Source of the DNA: Phylloscopus collybita
Lineage: Eukaryota > Chordata > Aves > Passeriformes > Phylloscopidae
Length of the DNA: 64,000 nucleotides
Reading direction: 5' to 3'
Assembly: GCA_027886175.1 (NCBI GenBank)
Contig: JAJNNQ010000137.1
Location: 36,628,001-36,692,000 of the forward strand
The notes under the pieces are model-generated. The model saw nothing but the letters and a program-made list of their open reading frames with translations. It did not search any database and was not told where the DNA came from. How positions within the stretch are numbered: the stretch's first letter is position 1; each line of letters begins with the position of its first letter. Positions 39,635 through 49,100 of the stretch are shown here, one piece after another. A program made the position numbers and the translations under genes.

Positions 39635-39907
39635 TTCCCCAGAGGAGACGAGGCCAAAAGTCCTATCCAAAAGCACTGGGCCACTCCAGCATTAGAGGAG
39701 GGTCCATCAGCTGTAGTCAGGAACGAATTGGGAGAATGGGAGCCAGGGTGGAAATTAGTTTTAGCAGGGCGAGGGTATGCCACAGTTGAAAAACAGGATG
39801 AAATCAGATGGTGTCCACTCAAATCTATTAAGCCACAATTGCAGAATAAAACTAATGAAAACTGTGAGTTTTTGTCCACAGGATTGGATTTGGGGGTGCC
39901 CCTGTGA
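39635..39907 (+). pseudogene. pol: ERV pol fragment: integrase C-terminal domain
   Basis: Ninety codons are open from the provirus left edge to a TGA at 39905-39907. The centre carries 'EWEPGWKLVLAGRGYATVE', followed by a Trp-Cys-Pro-Leu-Lys motif. That is the SH3-like DNA-binding domain at the end of alpha- and betaretroviral integrases (the pattern W-x-P-G-W-K-x-L-x-x-G-R-G-x-A). Gammaretroviral integrases look different here. The zinc-binding and catalytic (DDE) domains, reverse transcriptase and protease are missing, so the fragment has no activity. The remaining frame is free of stops, implying modest age. Its 3' end overlaps another open frame that runs on to 40004. Confidence 0.8.
39872..39881 (+). 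promoter_or_regulatory. Possible env splice acceptor
   Basis: The sequence 'gagtttttgtccacag' ends at about 39881, inside the last part of the pol frame. A short pyrimidine-rich tract followed by CAG/GA is what a subgenomic env acceptor looks like, and this is where retroviruses usually place it. This is inference from pattern and position only. Confidence 0.35.
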
Positions 39908-40004
39908 TGCGTACGTCCCGGTTCCAGAAGAAGACAGTAAACCAGAGGATGTTCCAGCAGCACCAGAGGTACCCCTGTCACCAAAGCCGAAACAACACCT
40001 GTGA
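39882..40004 (+). other. Short open frame rich in Pro, Glu and Asp after pol
   Basis: Directly after the putative acceptor, a frame different from pol stays open for about 40 codons to TGA at 40002-40004. It is acidic and proline-rich ('VPVPEEDSKPEDVPAAPEVP') with no membrane segment. It overlaps the end of pol. It might be the end of a longer pol reading reached by a frame shift (acidic tails follow the integrase core in some alpharetroviruses), or the start of a removed leader exon. I cannot tell which. Confidence 0.35.
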
Positions 40005-40312
40005 GTCTGCAAAAAATGATTCAGAAGCTTTAGTTATGAATACAGTATAAAAGGTTTTATTGTTAAGTTTAACATAGTTTGCACAACTTTAGAAAGACCT
40101 TTTGTTTTAGAATGTATCTTTCTCGTAGTTTGATAGGAGTTTCTGGGGCAGCTACAGCCTCTGCCTAGAGACTTTTTTATTGGTTCTTCCTTGTCTCATC
40201 CCTTCTGTCATGCATAATTTTCCTCTTGTCCATCATGGAATCCTTATCTTTAAGGTCCAAGAGTTTCAGCCACTAGTTTAGCTGGACTCTCCTCAGACCA
40301 CCCCCAAACCTG
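40005..40312. other. Unexplained AT-rich spacer inside the provirus
   Basis: About 300 bp with no retroviral motif separate the pol end from the nested LTR. The plus strand contains a TATA-like 'agtataaaagg' (about 40046-40056). Read on the minus strand, an AATAAA lies near the 'ttttattgttaagtttaac' block, as at the end of a transcript, but no poly-A tail follows. It does not resemble the 3' LTR. Confidence 0.4.
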
Positions 40313-40593
40313 TGTTGGATTTGTTGGAATTTAAGTGACTTAGTTTGGCATGTTGTATTTGGATTGTTTTATTGGATTGTGTGATTTGTACCCACCCCAA
40401 AAAATGTAGTACAAAACCGCCCTCCAGATCAGGCTTGGGGTCTCTCTCCGGAGGCTCCAGCCTGAGGCTGGGGGTTCCCCTGACCCCCTTCCCCTAAATA
40501 AAGCCTCTGTTCCCTGAAAGCCTCGAGAGAGTCCCCTCTTTTTGCATCCCAGCCATAGCAGTGTGAGCCAACTGCCTGAGCCAAGACCCCACA
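40313..40593 (+). mobile_element. Nested solo LTR of a different family, plus strand
   Basis: A 281-bp block with TG...CA ends (TGTTGGATTT ... AAGACCCCACA). It carries an AATAAA at about 40497-40502 ('cccctaaataaagcctctg') followed by about 90 bp of U5-like sequence. Flanking hexamers AACCTG (40307-40312) and AAACTG (40594-40599) match at five of six positions, compatible with a target duplication. It shows no similarity to the provirus 3' LTR at 42643-42936, so it is unlikely to be that provirus's own 5' LTR. I read it as a later insertion, or as an LTR carried in by recombination, just upstream of env. Confidence 0.6.
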
Positions 40594-40707
40594 AAACTGT
40601 ATTGCTGGAGCGTATCAGAGCAGCCGGGGGCCCAGGCTGACCACAGAGCTGGGCCAAAAGCAGGTACACACCTCAGCAAACACCGACATTTTTGTGTCAT
40701 TTTAATA

Positions 40708-42462
40708 ATGAGTTTAGTGGTCCAGGTGCAAGCAGAACCCAAGCACCATCCTTACCAGCCGGTGAAGTGGGTTTTTCGAGACCTTTCAGGGAACAGAATC
40801 ATAAAAGAAATCGTGACCGCAGGTGCCCCTAAATTCATAGTAACAATAGAAGACTTGTTTCCTGGCCAGAAAACTTGCAGTGTCACGTCCTCCTCGTGTT
40901 GCCCTCCATCCAGTTTGTTGGGAAACCTATTGGTGTCCCAGTGTGTATCCAGGGAAGAGCTATTGCAATTATCCAAGGTATTATTTTTGCAGGTATTGGG
41001 GATGTGAAACGATTTTCTGGAGTAGTAGTCATTCATGGAAGCCAGAGAAGGGAGATGAGTTTTTACAAGCCAAGTGGGGACAGAGAGGTTGTGCACTTCC
41101 AGACTTTGCTAGCAATGGAAGGGCGCGCACATTTGGCAATTGCAGTCATTTTGAGGTGGATATATTGCATCCAGAGGACCCTGGTTGGATGGCGGGGAAA
41201 AAGTGGTCAGTGTTCATCCATCACCCTTTTCAAGATCCAGGCATGTTAGTGAAAATTATCAAAATTGTACCTCAAATTCCCAAAGTGATTTGGCCCAACA
41301 AAATTTTAAGGGAGGACTGGCCCAAGACCACTGGCTCAGTTGGTGCATTGCCATCTTGGCAAGAACCACAAATAGCCCCTTATGACGTGCTTTACCACAT
41401 GGTGAACATAACGTTTCTGTCGCTGGACCAAACCAATTCCAATTTTACAAGTTCTTGTTGGCTGTGCTTTGATGCACAACCACCCTTTTATGAAGGCATT
41501 GCTTTTGACGCTTTTTTCACTTATTCAGACACTAGTAACCCAGTCCGGTGCAGGTGGGATTCACCACGGAGAGGAATCACCTTGAGCCATGTGATACGTC
41601 AAGGACTGTGTTTTGGCAATGAAGCTCTGGCAAAGTGAAGTACCCGCAGCTGCAAAACTTTTGTCAGCATCAATAAACGTCGCAAATGGGCTATCCCGTT
41701 TGCGTCAGGTACTTGGATTTGCCACCGAACAGGTGTGAGTCCTTGTGTGCTTCTCTCATCTTTTGACATCTCTAACGATTTCTGTGTGCAAGTTGTTATC
41801 GTTCCCAGGATTTTGTACCACTCTGAAGAAGAAGTGGATCGCATGATGGACAACTTCTTCGATTCTGCACCATCTCTTCGGCTCCAAAAAAGAGCGTTCA
41901 TAGCAGGTGCGACAGTAGCAATGCTACTCGGTCTGGGAGTGACCGGTGCCACCACAGGTGTTTCTGCCCTTGTGACCCAGCATCACGGTTTGCAGGAGCT
42001 CCAAACGACAATTGACGAAGATCTGCAGAGAATTGAGAAATCTATATCCTTTCTAGAAAAATCATTGTCTTCTCTTTCTGAAGTTGTTTTGCAGAACCGA
42101 CGAGGTCTTGATCTTTTGCTCATGCAACAAGGAGGTCTTTGTGCAGCCCTGGAAGAAGAGTGTTGTTTTTATGCTGATCACACAGGTCTCGTTCGGGACA
42201 CGATAGCAGAACTGAGGCAGAGAAGGGAAGGGAACTGGCCCACAGAAGGGAAGAAAGAGAAGCCCAGCAAGGGTGGCTCAAGTCCCTGTTCAATCAGTCA
42301 CCGTGGCTTGTCACTCTGATGTCCACGTTGATCGGACCGATCGTGATGATTCTCCTTGTGTTGATTTTTGGGCCTTGTGTACTGAATAAGTTAGTGCAAT
42401 TTGCTAGAAATCGCTTAGAGCGATTTGACATAATGTTAGTGCAACGACAGCAGCTTTTTTAA
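40708..42462 (+). pseudogene. env: Broken ERV env gene, gammaretrovirus/type-D style
   Basis: Envelope glycoprotein remnant. The ATG at 40708 lies inside a hydrophobic leader whose open frame extends upstream, so the original start is uncertain. The SU start ('HHPYQPVKWVFRDLSG', 40750s onward) is in frame 1. From about 40880 the reading moves to frame 2, with a Trp-Gly-Cys-Glu-Thr block, then the CXXC isomerase motif Cys-Trp-Leu-Cys at 41456-41467. An in-frame TGA at 41636-41638 interrupts late SU. TM continues in frame 2: cleavage site Arg-Leu-Gln-Lys-Arg (41879-41893), an Ala/Gly-rich fusion peptide, a heptad region, an immunosuppressive-domain region, and CX6CC (42140-42166). Between about 42230 and 42290 the frame shifts back to frame 1, which carries the membrane anchor (about 42316-42387) and tail to the stop at 42460-42462. 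Two frame breaks and one stop mean no full envelope is made. The motifs place it with gammaretrovirus and type-D envelopes. Confidence 0.88.
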
Positions 42463-42628
42463 GTGATTAGAGATAAGTGATAAGTACCTACCAGTTTTAA
42501 GAATGTTGTAGTTATTTAGTTTGAAGTTAACCAGTTTTGTAGTTTACTAACAATTTAACGATTTAGTTATTTAAGATACTAATTTAGAAGTTTTGCATTT
42601 ATAAGTTTTAGCGTGCTTAGTTAATCAT
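42463..42628. other. Short AT-rich region between env and polypurine tract
   Basis: 166 bp of AT-rich sequence with repeated TTAG/TTTAG words; no open frame. It corresponds to the 3' untranslated part of the provirus. Confidence 0.6.
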
Positions 42629-42642
42629 AGAGGTGGGGGAAA
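42629..42642 (+). promoter_or_regulatory. Polypurine tract
   Basis: 'agaggtgggggaaa', all purine apart from one T, directly precedes the TG start of the 3' LTR. In retroviruses this tract primes plus-strand DNA synthesis. Its position fixes the LTR left edge. Confidence 0.85.
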
Positions 42643-42936
42643 TGTAGCAGCTAGGGACAGGCGCTTCGGAAGATGTTGGGTGTACGAGTAGGTGATAAGG
42701 TTAGGCTTTTCCATTGGTAGGCCTGCTGAGTCAGCCAATCACATATAAAAGATGACCCAAGCAGGCAGGTGGAGTTTTGGTAGCAAAAGTTATAAAAACT
42801 CTGTGCAAGTTTCAATAAATCGCCATTTTGCCATCCACCACATCGGTGTTCTGTGAGCAATCGACCGAGCGAGCTGGAGTGTAGCAGCCGTGCCGTCTAC
42901 TCGGGTCAGGCCCCGCTTTGTGCCGCTTCGGTAACA
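42643..42936 (+). mobile_element. 3' LTR of the provirus
   Basis: 294 bp from TGTAGCAGC to GGTAACA, immediately followed by the host CCAAAG. U3 contains CCAAT (42735-42739), its reverse ATTGG (about 42713-42717), and two TATA-type boxes (42744-42750 and 42791-42798). AATAAA at 42814-42819 is followed by about 115 bp of GC-richer R/U5. The 9-mer TGTAGCAGC recurs within U5 near 42881. The compact length and intact signals look undecayed. The upstream partner LTR is missing. Confidence 0.88.
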
Positions 42937-42942
42937 CCAAAG
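42937..42942. repeat. 6-bp direct repeat CCAAAG right of provirus
   Basis: Exact partner of 39629-39634. Removing the provirus and one copy restores a continuous CR1 sequence. Confidence 0.85.
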
Positions 42943-43815
42943 GTATTAAGAACAAGAAGATGATTGAGAGTAGGACAGCATGGATTTGCAAAGGGGAAAT
43001 CATGCTTGACCAATCTAATAGTCTTTTGTAATGAAATTATTATCTTAGTGAATGAAGGGAGAGCCATGGATATTGTTTATTTTGAATTCAGGAATGATTT
43101 CAATATTGGACACTGCTTAGCATCATCCTTCTAGACAAATTGATGAAGTACAGACTATGCACAGTGAAGGGGATTGAAAATAACTGCTGATTTCAAAATG
43201 TTGTGACCAATGGTACAAAGTCCAGCCTGAAACCAGTCACAGGTGGTATACCCTGGGGGTAAATACTATGAATACATTGTAGCATCTCTATTAGTCATCT
43301 GAGTGATGGGGCAGAACACTCCTTCAGCCGGTTTGCAGGTGATGCAAAATTGCAGGGTGGAGTGGCTGATATGCCAGATGACTGTCCTGCCATTCTGAAG
43401 AACCTTGAAGAGCTGGAGAAATGAGACAGCAGGAATCTCATGAAGTTCATCACTGGGAAACACAAAGCCCTGTAACTGGAGAGAAAACATCTCATGCATT
43501 AGTGCACACTGTGGGTGCCTGACTCTAAACCAGCTTTATGAGAAAAGGCATGAGGGTCCTGGTGGTGGAGACCAAGCCAGCAATGCATTCTCACAGCAAA
43601 GAAGGCCAACTGCAGCTGGGGCTATATGAGGAAGAATGTTGCCAGCAACATTCAAGGGTTCAAGGGAGGTGATCCTTTCCTTCTGCTCAGCCCCAGTGGG
43701 ACACATGTAGAGTGCTGAGTCCATTCCTGGAGTCCTAAGTACAAGTGGGATACAGAAATGCTAAAACAGGTCCAGTGTGGGGTCACAAAGTTTATTAAAG
43801 CATGGAGCATCTGAT
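42937..43815 (+). mobile_element. CR1 LINE fragment, plus strand, right of the provirus
   Basis: It continues the CR1 of 39552-39634: 'agcatggatttgcaaagggg', 'catgcttgaccaatctaatag', 'ctgagtgatggggcagaa', 'ctcatgaagttcatcactggg', 'gccagcaatgcattctcac', 'aagaatgttgccagcaacat' and 'ggtgatcctttccttctgctcagccc'. This is the reverse-transcriptase half of CR1. The catalytic box, normally Phe-Ala-Asp-Asp, reads Phe-Ala-Gly-Asp at 43332-43343, and several stops break the frame. It is inactive. It ends near 43815 without the usual CR1 3' terminus. Confidence 0.88.
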
Positions 43816-46087
43816 ACCAGATACTAAACAAAATAGCCTCAAAAAGCAAAACAAACCCCAAAACACACAAACTCTCTGTAAACGATATCCATTTTGGAAA
43901 AGTCACTGTTTTTGAAAATGTACTCTTCATACTCCATACAATCTACAGTACCAAGTCCACAGACCACTAGGGTGGAGAGATAAATTGTTCTCACATGTAT
44001 TTCATTGAAATCACTGCCAAACGGCTGTCCTGTGACAGCTGTTGAACTTGTCCAAGTACGCTAAAATGGCTGTGAGTGGTTGAAGAACCTTTGAGTTTAA
44101 ATTGTGGAGCTTATAAACGTTATGTACTTGCAGGGTTGCACCGAGGTATCTCACTTGCACTTTTAGGCACCTCTTTTGGCTATAACTCTTTATCCTTCTC
44201 ATTCTGAAACAGTGCAATGCACATTGAGAAATCCCCAGTTTGCCAGGGGATGATGGCAGGTATGTGTGGAAGAGGAGTCCCTCAAGATGCAAAAGTTAGC
44301 AACATCCTAAGGTCGGGGAGCTGGCAGCTAGGCTGCAGTCTGTCTGAGCAAGAGCTGCTAACCAGTCATACCAAGTGTTTAGATTCCTTGAGTCACTGTC
44401 AATGTAAATACAACTCTGCTGACCTTTCTTCTGACCCTACTATTTTCCATATTTATTTTGTGGCAGTGTGGAGATTCTTTCAGCAGTTCTTCTGGGAAGT
44501 TCAAATCACAGTGTTACTACAAGGGCCTTAAAAGAGCAATGCTGAAGTTTCATCCAGAAAAAATGTTGGTGGCAACTTTCTTGACAGAATCTCGTGGTTG
44601 TTCAACAAAATCTTGCTCCTGAGTTCGCAAATTACTTTCCTTCAGTGTCTTTCCAACAAGCATAATAGCAAATGGCTCTGTTCTGGAAAGTTGAATATGT
44701 GGTCAGCTAAAATTTGCCCTCAAAATTCCTAGTGAAAATTATGATAGATAAATCTCCAGCTGCTTGGAGTAATTGAACACTTATACTGAAGTTAAATATA
44801 TTACCAAAAATTTAGTCCAGGCTAGTCAATATCAAGTAAGAATAAAAAGTATGATTTGAATGAAATTCAGAATGCTCCATCTCAATCAGGGAAGAAAGGG
44901 GAAAATGTGTACTAAACAATTTCACCCTTAAGTTGAGAGATTAATTGTACTGTTAAGCAAAACTTGACACAAAAATATGTCAAAAGGACAAATTCCTCTC
45001 TATTGCTAAGAGCACATAAATCACTGTAGATACTGGATTTTTAGTGAATCTGATTAGCAATTAGATGATGTTTCTAATGTAGTTTTTTCAAAGTCAGTTG
45101 CTTTATTTCCTTGATCTTCAATTGTATACATGCATTTTTCAGTCCAATATGGTATATAGTATTAGACCAGAAAAAGTGTAGATGACAGTCACAGATGGTT
45201 ATTAATATTGATGTTCACCTAATTAAACATCATAACCCTGAGATGTTAATTTATAACATCTTCAGTAAAAATCTAACAGATTTGAATGTATTATCAACGT
45301 GATAGAAATAAATAGTCTTCACAATAATTCTGTGTCACTTAGGGATTTGAGGAAACTTAGTTTCTTAAAAATACAATTTACACCTACCAATTAATATTAT
45401 GCCTTTGAATTGAAGAAAGCAGCTTTCTTCTGTGCTGCTGTGGCATTTCATTGCAGAAATCAGGTACTTTTGTGGTTGATGGTTAGTAGGAAATGTTGGG
45501 ACTTAAAAATTACAAATAATATCAGGTCTCAGAAATGATTTAGAACTTTGTCATTAGCAAGTTTCATATCTGATATTAGATAATCCATGTTTGTAGGAGT
45601 ATTTCCCCCCATCTTTTCTTTCCTTTTCTGTAATATCAGATATCAGCTCCTCTGTAGCCAGTCATTTATCATGCCTATATACATAACCTAAAACTAGACA
45701 TCTGAAATGCAATGCAGTACAGCTACATAAAATGCTTTTTCATTGGGAATAGTAGATTAAGAATGTTGCATGTCATGATGCAACAGTTTTTATTTTTATT
45801 TAAAGAGTTGTGAGTGGCAGTTCAGATTCAAGCTAAACATATTTCGTTCAGCCTCCATTCCCTGGTGTAACACAACAAAGTCAATTGCAATGTTCCTACC
45901 CATCTCCCGCCTCCTCTTCCAACAAATCAGTTGTCTTTGTTCACTTATCACCTTCTGGAACATATTTCATTTCTATCTTGGGACACCAAATGTGGTACAG
46001 AATAACTTTTTCCTATTTGTACTAAATTGTTTCTTGCTGCAGATTCTTATTCCTTTGCTGTGTAATCCATATCAGTTCTAATCTAAG

Positions 46088-46137
46088 GGTCTATTAACAC
46101 ATCAGAGTTTTTGGTCTATTAACACATCAGAGTTTTT
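46088..46137. repeat. Perfect 25-bp tandem duplication
   Basis: The unit 'GGTCTATTAACACATCAGAG' + TTTTT occurs twice head to tail (46088-46112 and 46113-46137) with no mismatch, implying a recent duplication or an assembly/replication slip. Confidence 0.97.
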
Positions 46138-49100
46138 CAAATGCACAGGATCAAATATAAGTAGCTTTCTTCAAGAGTCTGATTGAGGTTTGATCCTCTT
46201 AAATACCATCTAAATGTAGATTGCAGTTGATTTCACCTTCTGCCCAAGATCTGATAGAGATTTATATTTACTATGCATTTTCCTAAATGGCCTGAAAGTT
46301 TAGAAGTGTCTCCAGTGGCAAGTCACCCTCATGATCTGTTGTGATCATTTTGGGTAGGCAGGCATTTGAACTCTCCCTTTATTCCCTGAGAAAGCAGAAG
46401 ACATAGACCTGAGCAGAAATATAATTGGCTTTACCTGTCAGTGATGGAAGATTGCAGTTATGCAGATTTGATAGCAAGGATTTCTGTCCCTGCTCCCAAA
46501 TGACACTCTTAGATTACTTTTCTTTTCAGACCAATGCTAATGTAACCCATTTTAATGTAGCAGGCTCTTGAATTCTGGACCTGACTTATTCTAGCAAAAG
46601 TAACAACTAAAATACAGTCAGACTTCTTTTCTTCTTTTATCTGACTTGTTGAGGTTATGAACACGTGGAAGATACCAAGAGAGGAGATTAACAAGGGATT
46701 AACAAAATACCAATCAGTTGAATATTTAGTCTAGAGAAAATGTATTTAAGGAATTTTAGAACCAAAATTTTGTGTGTGAGAGAAATAATTGGCAAGATAA
46801 TACCTAAATTACTATTTTCTTGTTTTTTCTCTGTGAATATAATTTACTTTATTTTTGTAGGAAAGAATTGATGAAGCAAAATCATAAAATCACAAAATCA
46901 CTTAATATATTTCTATTATGATGAAATATGCAAATTTGTCTTTTTTTAGTCATGTTTTTTGTTTCAAAAATGACTGAAAGAGTAAGTTTTTGTTATTAAA
47001 AATAGCCTTCTAAACTAGTATTTTTCCCACACATATACTATTCTGAGACTGAATATCTTGTCTCAGTAATGTCACTGTCAATCTGAAAATTCAATACAGA
47101 ACCAGTTCAACTCATGGACCTATGAGTCAGACCCACATGCTAACTAAAATAATATGAAATTGAATTATGTGTTTAGACACTCTGATGCTAGGCATGCAAT
47201 GGCCAGATTGAAAATACCTGGCTTTGAATTGAAACTATTTGAGTTTCTTTGCATTATTATACTTAGTTGCATCCAGGCACCTTGAAGAAAGTTCCAGAAA
47301 AATTCACACATGTTTAGGAAAGAGAAACCCAGATGTGAGATAATGGTTAAAGGCTTTTAATAAGAAGCACCAAGCATATGTCCTAAATATAGACATTCAT
47401 AATAGTTTAGAGTTACCGGATCCTCACTGGTGTTTGTAACTTTGAACTCTCCTCTAAAACAAGGCCTTCAAGCTCCTTTTAAAACTCCTTTCACAAATGT
47501 AGGACAAACCTGTCTTACTCTCTGAAACCCACCAGCAGAAGGATATATTATTTTCCACATGAGGATTAAGTAACAGAGTCATTGACTAATCTTTTTAATT
47601 ATATGAAAAAAAAAGAAGAATGTATTCCAGGGGCTGGAAACCAGCCTCCCCATCCTGCAAATGCATCCTGATCATCAAGAGAAAAGCTACACCTGTATCC
47701 CTTTAAAGTGGGACAACCAGTGCTTCTCCTTCACTCCAAAGCACACCCAGAGCTGCACAGCTGTGCACCAACAGTGCCACAGAGCAGAGATTAACCCCCA
47801 TTCCTGTAGGTAGGGCAGCTTTCAGAGGGACTGACAAGGTGCCCAGTCTGAATCTCCTCAGCAGGTGACCAAATTAAAGAAAGTGTCACAGCCACTCTGT
47901 GGTTGTATGAAGAAATTCCTCAGACTTCTTTTTCTCTTTTGAAGAGGAAGCTCCCACTTTATTTAGTAAAGATCAGAGATTTGCACTACTCTGGTGATAA
48001 TCTCTATAATAAGTCTAGGTCCTGGGCTGATTGGCAAATGATACTTGATTTAATTTAGTGTTGATTTTTTAAACTGGTAAGAGAAAGGTGTACCAGGGAA
48101 ATTAAATATAGGGCATTTTGGACATTGAACACTCATATGTAGGATTAGTGTTCAGGACTTAAAGAGCTAGCTCCTAGTTTAGGTCGATAATAATATTTTG
48201 GACATAGTGCGTTGAGCCTTTTCTACACGCCCTATCTTGAATTGAATGGAAGCCCAACACTGCCTAAGATTTCTGAGAAGATTGCTGTCAAGTCTTGGAG
48301 AACAGAGAGAAAAAAAAAAAAACAAACATTTTATACTCCTCTAAGAACTTCTTTGCTTTATGAACAACAAAACATTTTCAGTAGATGAGTGCTGAAAATG
48401 AAAGGGATGAGAAATTGATAGTTCAGAAAATGAATCTAGAGCAATGACTGACTTAACAATAAAAAAATGGGCTTGAGAGGCTGGAGCCCAATCTCTCTGT
48501 CAAAGTGGCAAGCAGCTCCCTGTACAAAGAATGGGGATTACAGCATATTCTCTTATCTGTCACCATATGGAGGAGGAGGCTTTCACAAAGACATTTTTAG
48601 TAAACCCACCAGGACAGAATTACAATTACCCATTGTGGGCAGATAAAATGAGAAAACCGTCACTGATGCAGTGTTTTTGCTGTGACAGCACTTGCGATCT
48701 AGACGGCAATTGCAAATGCAGAGCCTTAAGTGAGTGAGTGAGTTCAATTACAACTTTATGCATTTTCTTGATTACATCAGCCATTAAAATATGCAGAATA
48801 GTATTTTATGAAAGCTGATTTTTCAGGTGAAGACAAAGAAGGGGCAGCAGAAAATAGTTTCATTTTCAGGAGGAAGCTAGAAATCATTGTCTCATAGTTG
48901 AAAACCAGAATATCACATACAAATTTTAAGTTTGTTTTATACATTTTTATAAATAGACTTCAAATAAAGCAGAGCATTTACATCAAAGCAGATAACCATT
49001 CTATTCATTGCTAGAGGATTTTTTTCATTTCTTTGAAAGTGGCAAATCTGTGATTTAAAAATAGTATGACAGGCTGGGCTGCTGCTGCTAATTAGGACAG

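Larger units (their letters stand above)
39635..42936 (+). mobile_element. Defective endogenous retrovirus (beta-like pol end, gamma/type-D env, 3' LTR) inserted in CR1
   Basis: A 3.3-kb proviral remnant in plus orientation. In order it holds: the C-terminal part of integrase (39635-39907), a spacer with a nested foreign LTR (39908-40690), a broken env (40708-42462), a polypurine tract and a 3' LTR (42643-42936). The 5' LTR, gag, protease, reverse transcriptase and most of integrase are gone; the left edge begins inside the integrase frame immediately after the host CCAAAG. The 6-bp duplication and the integrase style fit a class II (alpha/beta) element, while env is of the gamma/type-D kind. 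It cannot produce virus: gag and polymerase are absent and env is broken in several places. Confidence 0.88.

Noticed and set aside
39496..39789. 97-codon frame spanning the left CR1/provirus border
   Set aside because: It fuses CR1 reverse-transcriptase residues to the provirus in a frame different from integrase, so it is accidental.
40313..40593. Interpretation as the provirus's own 5' LTR with env placed directly behind it
   Set aside because: No similarity to the 3' LTR at 42643-42936, no recognisable tRNA primer-binding site follows its CA end, and pol sequence lies upstream of it.
46878..46902. 'aatcataaaatcacaaaatcac', resembling a CR1 3' end
   Set aside because: Only about 20 bp of similarity with no adjoining CR1 blocks; likely chance in AT-rich sequence.
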